Part shown: in pieces, positions 23,514 to 35,248 of the stretch
Layout: every line of letters begins with the position of its first letter
How positions within the stretch are numbered: the first letter of the stretch is position 1
Assembly: GCA_021613335.1 (NCBI GenBank)
Contig: JAJTWR010000260.1
Location: forward strand, 1,010,001 to 1,074,000
Direction: 5' to 3'
DNA: 64,000 nt
From: Whitmania pigra
Lineage: Eukaryota > Annelida > Clitellata > Hirudinida > Haemopidae
The notes under the pieces: generated by a model
What the model was told of the DNA's origin: nothing
Seen by the model: only the letters and a program-made list of their open reading frames with translations
The model's database searches: none
Position numbers and translations under genes: made by a program

Positions 23514-23745
23514 AGAACATTAAAGAAATCATAGAACAAACTTTAATGAACTTTGAGTTTTCCATTTCAATTATCGATCCACTAGATAATAATCTTATAT
23601 CGGAGCAGAAAGTAAATATTGGAAAACATTATTGGAACTATAAAACAAACTTTGATGAGCTTTGAGTTTTCCAGTTCAGTTATCGATCTGCCAGATAATA
23701 ATCTTATATTGGAACAGAAAGTAAATATTTGAAAACGTACAGTAT
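23514..23745. repeat. Tandem duplication of about 115 bp
   Basis: Two adjacent diverged copies share TTTGAGTTTTCCA, AGATAATAATCTTATAT and CAGAAAGTAAATATT. No coding content is visible. It lies upstream of channel copy 2. Confidence 0.8.
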
Positions 23746-24059
23746 TTTAAACGCTAATTATTTTAAACCAAAATGTGTTTCAGGTGTTAGAATCCATTTG
23801 AGAATCACCAAAAAATATCATTTTAGTTTACCTTTGTTGTCATGTACGTAAATAGTTTCCCGCTAAACCATTCAAACGTTCAGCAAAGCCCTCCATAGAT
23901 TTTAAACAATTTGTTTAAACCTAAAATACAAATCCCACTTTGATAAATTCTTTAAAAAATTATTTTATTATTTTTGCAAGACTGGAATTAAAATCCATTA
24001 ATCAATTTAATTTTTTTAAAACTTAAATCTATTTTTTAAAGAAAAGAATTTCATTGCAG

Positions 24060-27000
24060 AACCGTAAACAGCATCATTGAAAGTCTGCTCAACAGTTCGG
24101 TGTACAAAAGTAGAGTGAGACCCCTTGCTGATGAAGGTTGTCTTGTTTCTGAATTATTCTCACATGTTAATAAATGTTTGCACCAAATTGCTCAATGAAA
24201 ATAATATAGGTTAACACTAATGTAATTTATTAACACAGGATTTAATCAACATGTAGGTTTTTCAAGTTTTTGAAAGTATGGCTCATTCCACGACACAACA
24301 TTTAATAATACCATCCTGGAATTTGCTGAAATTTGCCACATTTATGTATTTATGTACACTGTTACATTAAAAAACTAAAATTTTAGATTTTTGGACGATC
24401 GGTGTCCAAAATAAAGGTCTTTGAACTTTCAACAAATGCCAGCACCACACGATGGTTGAGAAGCTGTAAGTTTGGTTCTAGAGCACTTAGAAAGATAATA
24501 CTTGCATCAAAATAAAGGTATTTAAATGCTCTAATTGGGCAACCTACATATCCATTTTCGTTTTCAATATTTAAACATTTAACTTTGGTTTAAGGTAAGT
24601 TCTTACAACAATTATTTTTCAATTTATTTTTTTATATATTAAGAATATTCACTATAAATATTCATAAAAACAATGAGAGTGCCTATTCTGAATTTTGGAA
24701 TAGGCGTTCCTTGTAATGTTATGAATGCATGAAAAATAAAAATCGAAAAATAATTTTGTCCGAAATTGTCTTAAACCGAATATAAGTGTTTAAATAAAAT
24801 GTCTTTTAAAATATTGAAATTAAAAATGGCTAAATAAGTTGCCCTATTAGAGCATTTAAATAACTTTAATTCGATGCAAATATTATCTTTCTATAGGTAC
24901 CCTTTCTTGGGTACTCTAGAACCAAACTTCTCGGAGGTGTTGGCGTTTGGCAAAAGTTCAACCCATATTTCTGACATAGATCGACCAAGGAATCTAAAAT
25001 TTTAATTTACTGCACTAGGTTAACAAATGTGCCAAATTTCAGCAAAATCCAAGGTGGTGTTATCAGATGTTGTGTTGATTTGATGTGGAATGACTAGTAT
25101 TCAAAATGTGAGGTGCATTCATTTACAAATCTTAAAGCTTTTTAAGATTTTAAATTTGCTGTTTAACTAACAATTAAAGCAAAATTGTTGCTAGAGGATG
25201 TCTTGCATGTCTACAGTCTACGAAATAGATAATGTATAGTTGTGTAACTTTTTTCGCATTTTTAAAACAGCACAATTTTTGTGACTAGGTTGTAATAGCT
25301 TGATATTAAATATTGATATTAAAAGCAGCTATTGAAATTGATATAATTCAAATTGGTAAGCAATAAGGTCGATTTAATGACGTTCAATGAGCATAAAAAT
25401 CAGTTGACCATGCACTAAGTATTATTGAGCATTATAAATATTTTATTTAAAACATAAAATGTCGACTTCACATTTCAGGAAAACCACTTACAATTTACGT
25501 TAACGTCAACATAAACGAGATCAGCGCAATAAATGAAGTTGACATGGTGAGGAATAATAATTTTAGTGACTTCCACAATATTTGTGGATGCAATTAGCTT
25601 ACAATTAATCACGACACTTTTGCATTGCTTTCTATTAATTGGTTATTAAGGAATATTCCATGACTTGCTTCTTAAGACAGACCTGGATTGACGAAAGACT
25701 AATATTCACTGATTATAACAAAAGGTACTTCAGACTTCATATTGTAATAAATTTTGTGTACATTCAAACCATTTCATTATTAACAGCATTCCCTTAAACC
25801 ACAATTACTTTGATCAAATTTGGTCATCGGATTTGTTCATCGAAAATTCAAAATCAGCAGTTTTACACCTCGTTACTGTGCCAAACAGACATATAAGAAT
25901 TTTCCCGCAAGGACGTGTTTTTTACAGTCAACGTGTTTCTGCAAGACTCATTTGTAACATGATCCTGGATAGATATCCCATGGACAACCAAACTTGCTTT
26001 TTTGACCTTTCCAGTTGTTAGCACAATCTATATTTAGAAGCACAAACTTGAAAATTTCATCAACGTTCGATTAATATAATTTCAGTCGCTTATACAGTTC
26101 AAGATATGATATTTCGTTGGGATGACATCAAAGAACCTCTAGAACTGGGAAAGGGATTCACGTTACCGGAATACGAAATTACTGGAACATCTTACGGAAG
26201 TTGCACTTCGGAATACAACACAGGTGAATGGGGCACATGAATAGTTTTGATTTTCCTAATACATAAAACTCTAAATGATACCAAGACTGAGTAACATCAC
26301 GTGTCGTCAGGTTCTTTTCCGTGCGTGAGAGGATATTTCTACTTGAAGCGTCGTCTCAAAGCATACATACTTGGAACGTATTTACCAAGTCTTCTCGTTG
26401 TTCTGTTATCGTGGTTGTCATTTTGGATTGATCCTGAATCCACTCCTTCCAGAACTTCCCTCAGCATCCTAACAATCCTCACCATCACCACTCAAAGTTC
26501 AACTTTGTCAAAAAGTTCCCCAGCAGGATCATTTACAAAAGCAAGTGACTTTTGGATGGCAACATGCCTTGTTTTTGTCTTTTCAGCTTTCATCGAGTTC
26601 AGCATTGTTAATACTTTGTCAAGGAAACAGAAGAAGAACCAGGTGCAGTTTGAAATATATGTTTGTTTGCATTAACATAGAAATCCTACGAGCGTTATAT
26701 TTCAAGTGGTAATTCAATTGATGTGACACTTTATTCATGGATTTCGGTTAAAAGGTTGCTCGTTTGTGAAGCTAATTAATATTAATTTTCATTCATAATT
26801 ATTCTAAATTGTAACATTTGTAATTTTAATCAAAAATTTGACGATTTCAACAATGTGTCGAACATTCAAAGACTTTACTTTTAGTTTGGCAACAACCAGT
26901 CCAAGGTCAAAGATATATCGAAAGAAAGCGTCATCGTTTCTAATCAGAAAAAAGAAAAAAATCTTCTAAAGGATTTGAGTATGTTTGTAAAGGAGAAATT

Positions 27001-27103
27001 TTCTTCAGACCCAGCAATGTCAGTTGAGATCGCCTCAAGATTTCTGTTTCCTACTTTTTTTATTATTTTTAATATTATTTATTGGTCCTACTATATGACA
27101 TAG
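24060..27103 (+). CDS. Channel copy 2: glycine-receptor-like anion channel subunit, first exon not found
   Basis: Exons: 24060-24136, 25479-25546, 25651-25724, 25787-26016, 26086-26223, 26311-26642, 26885-27103, all with the same sizes and phases as copy 1. A signal-peptide exon ending in the first two bases of a codon must lie upstream. I found no convincing candidate, so the gene is annotated from exon 2. Landmarks are FLRQTW, the Cys-loop C-x13-C with RYPMDNQTC, loop C disulfide C-x10-C (EYNTGSF), TM1-TM3 in one exon, and TM4 FNIIYWSYYMT. At the selectivity region the motif is PSR instead of PAR: Ser replaces Ala at -1'. It is the closest relative of copy 1 and is probably a working chloride-channel subunit. 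Confidence 0.9.
24272..25102. mobile_element. Long-TIR MITE in intron 2 of channel copy 2
   Basis: Left arm about 24272-24560 and right arm about 24830-25102 are imperfect reverse complements over some 260 bp. Shared landmarks are CATTCCAC, TTTGCTGAAATTTG, AGTTTGGTTCTAGAG, GAAAGATAATA and ATTTAAATGCTCTAAT. The centre (about 270 bp) is AT-rich and has no transposase frame. I could not define the target duplication. Confidence 0.8.
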
Positions 27104-27404
27104 TGATGCAACTAAATTGCACAACTTTAGAGCTTCAGCGCACAGACTTTTAACGTTGCACTACAGATACAATCGATGTTCTTATTTCTCGCAATCTTGT
27201 AATCGACGACAGTACTATTTGACATTCCAATACATCGTTAATTTACCTTGTTAACGAAAAGTATTGGTGATCGTATAGAAATGCAAGTGTGAAACATGGC
27301 CACAAAGATTTTAAATGTAATCTTTCTTATATCTAAAAATTAAAAGCATAACAGCAACAATGAAGTTGACTGCAGTGAAAATCACTTTTTTTATTGTTGG
27401 GATG

Positions 27405-27470
27405 GCATGGCGAACTGTGCCGAGGGGTCGCAGCATGAGAAAGATTGAGAACCGCTGCATTATAGAATTG
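27405..27470. mobile_element. hAT terminal fragment
   Basis: GGGGTCGCAGCATGAGAAAG followed by ATTGAGAACCGCTG is the reverse complement of a common hAT end of the type CAGCGGTTCTCAAT...GACCCC. Only the end is preserved. Confidence 0.6.
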
Positions 27471-29675
27471 CATAATTTCTATATGATCACCAATACAAAT
27501 GAAATATTAAATTCTTTCTGATTTGCGTAAAGACTGCGAACATTCATAATCTTAATATCCTGGAAATTGAAAGAATAAATTAATGGATAGGACTACTAGC
27601 TTGAAGATTAATAAATTCAATAGCGACGGAAACAAGTCCGCGTTACAATGATTAGCGAGAGTACTGGCCAACGAACCATCCAAAGAAACCGCCAATAGTG
27701 CACTGATAGGAGCTTCATGATTCAGCTTAAATATTTTAAGCTATGTAGTTTTCTAAGCAGAGGTGTTTTGCGAACAATTTTGTCAAGAGAATACACCATC
27801 TGGCAAAAAAGTATTAAACACCTTTAAATATTATTACTAATAACCACAAAAGTAACGTATCCTATTGTAAAACAAACATTTCTAATCAGCCTCAGAAATT
27901 CTATTTGTTTTCAAAAATTCAGCCTAACAAATTCTATTTGTCATATTGCAACACTTTGCATTTTACGTCCTGGCACTGGTAGGATAATTTGAAAGCAACT
28001 GGAGTTCTAGTAACACTAGGAGCCTGGGCCTCAAAAGTTTGACTGCCTATGGGCTTCCACGGTGTTTAATCCGCCACTGGCCTCGGCATAATACCCGCTT
28101 TCCAAGAATTCCGAGAAATGTTCCAAAAGTATAAACAATTGAATTCTTGACTAAAATCGATGTTAACCGTATTTTATAAGTAATCGCCCTTCCATAACCC
28201 TGGTGTTTCAGATGGAAACGTTAGGATTGGTTCGTAAGGGGCTGAATTGGTTTTAAAGCAGGTCATACAGAAAACAGAAGATGATTAAAAATGATCGTAA
28301 TAAACATTTTAAATTAAGATTTGTTAATTCAATATTGATAATATCTAGTTATTAGAAAAACTTCACAATCGAATTTCGATTATTTAATTATTCTTAGTTA
28401 ATTTCGGAGTTTAAAATTGATCGTAAATTATGGACAATTTATCAATTTTCTTAAAATAATTGCAATTATATTTAATGATGATTTCATTTTATAATCAAGT
28501 TGATGTCAAAATTTAATTAAATTTATTAAATTAATAAAAACATTATTTATTTATATTTTTTATTTGTAAGATAAATTAAAATGACACAATAAATAAATTA
28601 ATTTGAATTTCTATAAAAAACATCTAAGAATATATATCAACCTAATAAATGCCAGCGGTTGCACTTATTAATTATCTTATCACGTGTGGCATTCTTGGAA
28701 GAGCTGCTTAAATAATAAATTGTTACAAAGTGATTTTGATGCAACAACAACTAGATGATTAGGACGGAAAAAACAAAGCCATGCGAGGTACACATCTTAA
28801 ATATTTGAGGTTTCGATGATGATGTCGTCAGGAGAATCAATCATCCAACAACAAGTATTAAATATTTCAATATAATTATAACACAAATAACAATATTTAT
28901 TGTATTTATTGAGCCGATCAGAATTTTTTTCAAATGACGTAACTTAATATAAAAACATAATACATTTTAATGCATAATTAATAAAATTAAAATGAAAATT
29001 TCTACAACATTCCTTTTATAAAGACTAGTCAGAAAAGCGGCCAACGAGCCAATTCCATCTAAATCCAAACGACCTTAAAAATTTTAATTTTAATTTTGCT
29101 AAGAAATCTCCAAAAATAGATGTCAACAGAATATATACCAATTGCACTTATTAAATACTTTATCACGTGTCGTTTATTTAAAAAAAAATTGATTAAGACA
29201 GAATTTGTAACAAAGGGAATTTGATGCAACAATGACAAAGGTGGAAACACATTCTTACCATATTTCACTAGCGAGAGATTTCGCCAAATAGCCGTCAAAA
29301 ATTCTCAAGAGTATATCCAACTTCCGCGGGGCGCTAGTTCAGCCTAAATATTTGAGACCATGCAGTTTTCTAAGCAAAGGTGTTTTGTGAAAGATAAGCT
29401 GGACCATCGATAATCCAGCAACATGTAATACATTTATTTACACGTAATTATTATTAATAATAAAAATAACATATAATTTTAAATTCAGCAAAATTTAATA
29501 CACTAATATTATTAAAGAATGTGACATAAAGACAAGCCAGTTTGAATCATTCAACCATCGGATCCCGATTCATGCCCCACCATTCCATCTCTTACGTCAT
29601 AATGAAGAACTACGGAATTCATGGTGCGTGTGTATTTTGTTAACGTCCATTTCATGACTACAAATGACGGGGTTC

Positions 29676-29760
29676 CCGGTGGCTTATTTATTTGATTAAT
29701 GTCCGTTGCATATCTAGGATGATTTGGACTGTTCTTGGTGGCACGTGCCTCTTAAATACT
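29676..29760 (-). mobile_element. SINE family B tail fragment
   Basis: The segment TTTGATTAATGTCCGTTGCA followed by AGGATGATTTGGACTG matches the other family B copies, with part of the adjoining unit (GGTGGCACGTGCC). Confidence 0.6.
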
Positions 29761-30254
29761 TATTGCTATGGCGTTACAAAAACAGAGGTGTTTTTTTTGC
29801 ATTTTCTAGAAAATCTAACAATAAGCAAAGGCTTGTTATAGTCTTGAAAATTACTTTTGAACTTATAACGAACTGTTAAATCTCACCCATTGCGTCACGA
29901 ATGGCACTATAAAACACTTTATCGATATCGCCAGAAACGAGCAGCAATCTAAAAAACAAAACAGAATCACCTAACAACGGAGCGAGTAAAGTAAATTTAT
30001 AATTTACATTAGTTAAAATTGCGTCCGCGGAAAAATTATATTAATACCACCGTGGTATTCACACATGATTCATGGTCCATCACATGCATTCGTCGATTCA
30101 GCTTTTTTCTGTGGAAGTTGTGATGAATATTATTTATTATAAAGGACCTTCAATAATTTCTAATGAAATATTTTTTATCCTAATGACTTTTTTTAAAAAG
30201 TATCTAGGTAAAATTAACATTATTTCTCCGTTTCAAAAAATGCAATAACAAATG

Positions 30255-30455
30255 AATGGGCCAAATTGCCCTCACCAAGTTGCTTCATCGTCGCGGGCCG
30301 CATGAAATGCCTTTGCGGGCCGCGTGTTTGAGACCCCTGAACTAAGCCATACCATCCGACCCTTTATTTTATTAAGGTTTTCAACCTTTTTGATTCCGCG
30401 GCCCCAGGCAGCAGTTGCCCTGCTGCTGCGACCCCCAACAACAACATTGATTGGT
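30255..30455. mobile_element. Two abutting hAT-type ends
   Basis: GCGGGCCGCGTGTTTGAGAC followed by CCCTG is the reverse complement of the widespread hAT end CAGGGGTCTCAAAC. About 50 bp later AGGTTTTCAACCTTTTTGA followed by CCGCGGCCCC resembles another hAT end. Higher GC than the flanks supports an inserted origin. Confidence 0.6.
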
Positions 30456-30802
30456 CTACCTTTCACTCAGGTATCATAGTCGCCTTTTACTTCTAAATAT
30501 TAGAAAATTTATATTTTAAACCTATATCCCATACTTGCAATATTTACTTACTTTTAATTAAGAAAACTTGAGACATATTGTCATATTTTAAAATTGTTTA
30601 ATTAATATTTCAAATTGAGTTTCTAATAATCGCAACTGTTTCAGTGAGATGGTTGGGCTTGCTAAAGTCAAGATGGCAACAATCAACAAACGTTCCCTGC
30701 GTGTTCACTAATAAACAAAAACTTAACAGAGAACGAGAAATGTGAACACATCCTTATCACGTTCTAATCATCAAGTTATGATATGGACGTTAATAAAGTA
30801 CC

Positions 30803-31510
30803 TGTGACGATATATGTATATTTCCAAATATATACTGCTTATATAGAAAACAGGAACCAGTCGAGCCTTTTGAGTCCTTTCTGACAGCGCTCAGGAAACT
30901 TATCAAGACATGTGAGTAAGGAGATTTCTAGGACTCTGCCGTCCCTGATCAAGTCGGATGGCGGAAGTGATTGGCAGAAAGGCTCCATCAGCAAGGTATT
31001 GGCATACAGATCGTACGAAGTGCGCCTTCCGGATGGAACTACAAGAAGACACACGTCTAAACATGTACTCTTCTCCAAGGAACCACCGATGACAATAACT
31101 GAGCATATTATGGAAGAGCACAAAAGCAGCATGCAGAAAATCCGGAACCAACAGCCGTACTTCCACCAAGTTCCCCATCATGTGTCGACCCAATCTCTGA
31201 GCGGATAATCCCTCCACCAAGTCTTCTATTACCTGTCCTAACAAGATGTGGGCGCATAGTTAAGATCCCTGCTTGGTCTAAGTTGGAAAAGAGGATGTGA
31301 CGATATATGTATATTTTAAATATATACTGCTTATATATGTTTGTAAATATACTTGAAGTATCTTTCGGACATGCCCTCAGCAATCTTGATTTGTGTATTA
31401 GCGGCATGCTGAAAAATAAATCATCTCCAAATTTATCTGTTTGCCATTTGTCATACAGCGGAAAGAGATACTGATACAGTGATTCAATATATTTCTAGTG
31501 AGTTCTGATT
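30803..31510 (+). mobile_element. Internally deleted Ty3/gypsy-type LTR retrotransposon
   Basis: A 40-bp stretch starting TGTGACGATATATG occurs at 30803 and again at about 31296, directly after a purine-rich tract (AAAAGAGGA), as expected for the start of two LTRs. Between them the frame 30912-31208 contains WQKGSISKVLAYRSYEVRLP followed by RRHTSKHV. This matches the C-terminal end of gypsy-type polyproteins after the integrase. All gag, protease, reverse transcriptase and integrase-core sequence is missing, so the left LTR was joined to the end of pol by deletion. Confidence 0.7.
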
Positions 31511-32603
31511 CCCCTCCAATAAAACGAGTTAAGATGAGCGCGAGGAGCTGGCGGCCCAGACAATCATTGAGTCACCTCCGAAATGTTTAACAAACTTCAG
31601 AAAACTACTCTTCTGAAGGCGTCTGAATATGGTCTACCGACTAACATTGTCTAACACTAACATTCATTGGTAATGAGCTTTAAAATACCTGGCTCCACTT
31701 TTACCTCAGATAAGGTCTCCTCGGCACCGTCCTCCTCATCCAGTTCTTCCCCCAGCTCCTTCCTCGCTTTCCCACTCCATGGAAGCGACACTTTGATTTC
31801 TCCCAAAGTGCTTCCACTTACCATTTCCTCGGTTTTCGTCTCAACCAAACCGGTACGGCAATCGGATGCCCAGCTGACACCCCATATAATATAAACTTAA
31901 TTATTACAAAACCACGTTTACAACAATATTTAGAAGCATCTGTTTGCCATTTGTGAATCAGGAAATGGAAAAAAGCATAATCAAGTTAAAAATCGAAATA
32001 GTCGTATATTTCGTGCAAAGTTCAAACCACAATTACTATTTTGTGTTTTGTCGATTTTGTGACAGCATGCAAGCCGGTCGCGAACAATGTCAGCTCAAGC
32101 GGAACGCGACCCACTCCTACGAGAGGATGGCTTAATTATTGGACTCTCCATAAAATAGCTTGTCCTTAAAAAATTATTTTAAACTTATATGTAGGGTTAA
32201 CGATATAGTATTATCAAAAATATGTTTAAAAAAATACTAGAAAAATTATTAAATTCAGGAGACTTTTGGCAAAAACGTCAATTAATATGTAATTTATTGC
32301 AATTCAAGATGTTTTAGTCATTTTTCATTACATAAAATAACTAGAAAAATAGACATTCTATATTTAAAAACATAGTATTTAATAGCTATGATTTATTTTC
32401 CCTTAGGAATATACAGGTTTGAAAACAACAATGGTAATTTTAATGATTCATTCCAAATCAAATTATCAGATATAGACGTAGTCATCAAATATTTTTTACT
32501 AGAATTTGGTTGGCAAAATGAATTACAATTTGAAATTAAGCCTGAATGAAGGGAAATATAATTAAAATTCACAAATGCTAAAACACAAAAAATTCACCAT
32601 CAG

Positions 32604-34697
32604 GGCATTGTCTGATCTCGTTGGAAACTTACTCTATAATTCCAGATATAAGAGCAGGATGAGGCCCCTACTGGATGAAGGTGTGTTGGAGAGTATAATA
32701 TTAAGATCATTATTACGATATTATTACAATATCAGGATATGCAAATATTGCAACAATAAGTATTCTTTTTATTTCAGATAAACCATTGGGGAGTTTTATC
32801 AACATCAACATTAATAAAATCACTTCCATCAGCGAAGCGGAAATGGTGCAGAATGAACATAAATAATTACTATATAAAACATTACTTGGGTGGATTAAAT
32901 GTTTAGCACAAGAATATTAAACTTTCTGGATGTCACATATTTAGCAATAAAATAGTCCTTACAGCAAGGAAGGCTAAAAATTAGGCATTTTCTTACACAA
33001 ACGTATTTCCGGCAGTCATTCAAGATCTTTCCTTCAATCGGATAATAAATACAATATAAACTTTACAATATAAGAAGCAAACATTTAATATGGATAATTA
33101 AAATTGTATTTTTGTTAATCCTTATATTGTATTGTCTTATTTAACCTGATTTATTTTGAAACGTTTCCTAGTTTATTTCACTAAAATTAATTTTTTTCAG
33201 CCCATATCACATTACCAAGCCCATTAATAAAAATATTATATATTACGCAGCAATACTCGATGATTTTGTATCTCAGACAGATTTGGAGAGATTTGAGACT
33301 AGTATATTTTGACTATAACAAATGGTAGATTTATGGACAATAAATTTTTATAATAATAAATAAATAAATTTGTAACTTTCATTTTCACAATTATTATATA
33401 TATTATAAATATATGTTTACATATCACAGCATCACACTGAACCAAAACCAATTTGATCGAATATGGACACCGGATTTATTTGTGAGAAATTTGAAGTCCG
33501 GATTTTTGCACGAAATAACAGTGCCAAATAGACTTATAAAGCTTTCTCCCAATGGTACTGTTCTTTACAGTCAAAGACTGACGTTGACACTTTCCTTCAA
33601 CATGATGTTAGACATGTATCCAATGGACAACCAAACCTGTTACATTGAAATAGGAAGTTGTGGGTTATTAAAAATCGTGCTTGAATAATGTAAAGGATTA
33701 ATGCTTAATGGAAGCGTTCGGTTTTAGATGGATATACTTCAGACGAAATCATTTTTCAATAGCATCAAAAATCCAACGGATTCGAAATGAATGAAAAAAC
33801 AACCATACCAGAATACGAAATCACTGGAATTAGAAGCGTGATTTGTACCAAGCTTTATGACAGCAAGGGTTCGATTAATTTAACAACTAAAATCAGATAG
33901 TGTCAAAAAATTAAGCAAATCTAATTGCATCTCCAATGATGCATTTAATTTCAAGCAATGCTTAACTTTTGAAGTTTATTAAAATGTTGATCAGCCAAAA
34001 ATTCTTTATTAATAATCTTTCAATAACCAATAACCAATAGAAATAATAAGAGTTTATTAAATGAATTTTGGTTATTATTTTATTAAAACAAATGAATATA
34101 TTTCAGGAGCTTTTTCTTGCTTAAGAGCAGATTTTAATTGTAAACGTCGTCTCAAAGCATACATACTTGGAACGTATTTGCCAAGTCTTCTCGTTGTTCT
34201 GTTATCGTGGTTGTCATTTTGGATTGATCCTGAATCCACTCCTGCCCGTATATCTCTCAGCATCCTAACAATCCCCACCATCACCACTCAAAGTTCAACC
34301 TTGGCTAAAAGTTCCCCAGTAGGATCATTTACAAAAGCAAGTGATGTTTGGATGGCAACATGCCTCGTATTTGTTTTTGCAGCCTTCATTGAATACAGCA
34401 TCGTCAACAGTCTTTCAAGAAAACCCAGACAATCTCAGGTTGCATTTCAATTGTTATATTATTACATTTTTAACGTGTTTTATCATTTTTTGGTAACATA
34501 AGCAATTGTCTGCTTGTTGAAAACAGTTATGCATCAAAATCTCATCAAGCAGAAATTCTGGATCAGAAAAAGTTGAGGAATCGAAGACAATTGTGGCTGG
34601 ATTGAAGAATAACATCTCATCCGATCCCGCTATGTCGGTTGAAACAGCCTCAAGAATATGTTTTCCTCTACTTTTCTTTATTTTCAATGTGATTTAA
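32604..34697 (+). pseudogene. Channel copy 3: glycine-receptor-like subunit pseudogene
   Basis: Exons: 32604-32680, 32778-32845, 33251-33324, 33430-33659, 33728-33868, 34107-34438, 34527-34697, in the array's usual layout and phases. Four defects are visible. The first cysteine of the Cys-loop is Phe (TTC at 33596-33598). An in-frame TAG at 33760-33762 replaces the conserved Trp codon of exon 6. The M2 9' gate leucine is Pro (CCC at 34274-34276). The TM4 exon stops early (TAA at 34695-34697, where other copies have a Tyr codon). Splice sites are still intact, which points to recent decay or to transcribed but non-functional RNA. No signal-peptide exon was recognised; a weak 10-residue candidate lies near 32390. 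Confidence 0.88.
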
Positions 34698-35104
34698 AGG
34701 GACATATTACCTGAATCGATATTTTCAGTAAGCTCTTTTTCGTGATTTTGGTAATGACGCTTTGATGATTTTGTGGTAATTGAACATTCCATCAAGATCT
34801 TCGGCATCGATAGAATCTTGTTTCTTATTTTTCTTTGTTTTATTGTGAGCACGGAATTAAACATTGTCATTATTGACGGCGAAGAGTTATTCGATGCTCC
34901 AGTAACATGAAATTGGCATTAATATTCATTAGGCATGCTTGCAACAATTTAAAGCTTTAGTGATAACTAAATAATAAGAGTTTAATAAGAGCAAGAGTTG
35001 TAGGATGTAAAAATTAGAGCAAATAGATTTGTTTAATGCGGTATCGTCACAGTTTAGTAAGAGACTTTCGTGACACATAAAGAAACTTTTTGGAGTTGTT
35101 CTTG

Positions 35105-35134
35105 TATATAAAGCCTTTCAAATGCCGTTCAGTT
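35105..35134 (+). promoter_or_regulatory. Possible core promoter of channel copy 4
   Basis: TATATAAAG at 35105-35113 is followed, with the A at about +26, by TTCAGTT (35128-35134), an initiator-like sequence. The signal-peptide ATG is at 35249. The distances fit a TATA/Inr promoter with a short 5' UTR. This is inferred from motifs only. Confidence 0.45.
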
Positions 35135-35248
35135 CTGCGATCGAAGTGCCCGAGAGGCACATGTATAAAGAATCGGCGAATGTTCTTGCATTATTACAAT
35201 TACAATAACAACTAGGATTGAGACAAAAATATAACTCTAACATTTCTA

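Larger units (their letters stand above)
27104..32603. other. Repeat-rich spacer between channel copies 2 and 3
   Basis: Apart from the hAT ends, the SINE B tail and the gypsy remnant listed separately, this spacer holds a diverged direct duplication (about 28600-28960 against 29090-29480). Further weak similarity joins 27660-27785 with 29290-29410, where TTTTCTAAGCA and AGGTGTTTTG are shared. I see no channel exon. A signal-peptide exon for copy 3 would be expected in the right half, but none is convincing. Confidence 0.5.

Noticed and set aside
30272..30466. 64-codon minus frame
   Set aside because: Spans GC-rich hAT ends; no family similarity.
32390..32416. Short ATG frame ending in AG/GT as first exon of channel copy 3
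   Set aside because: Only about 10 residues with no convincing signal-peptide core; mentioned but not annotated.
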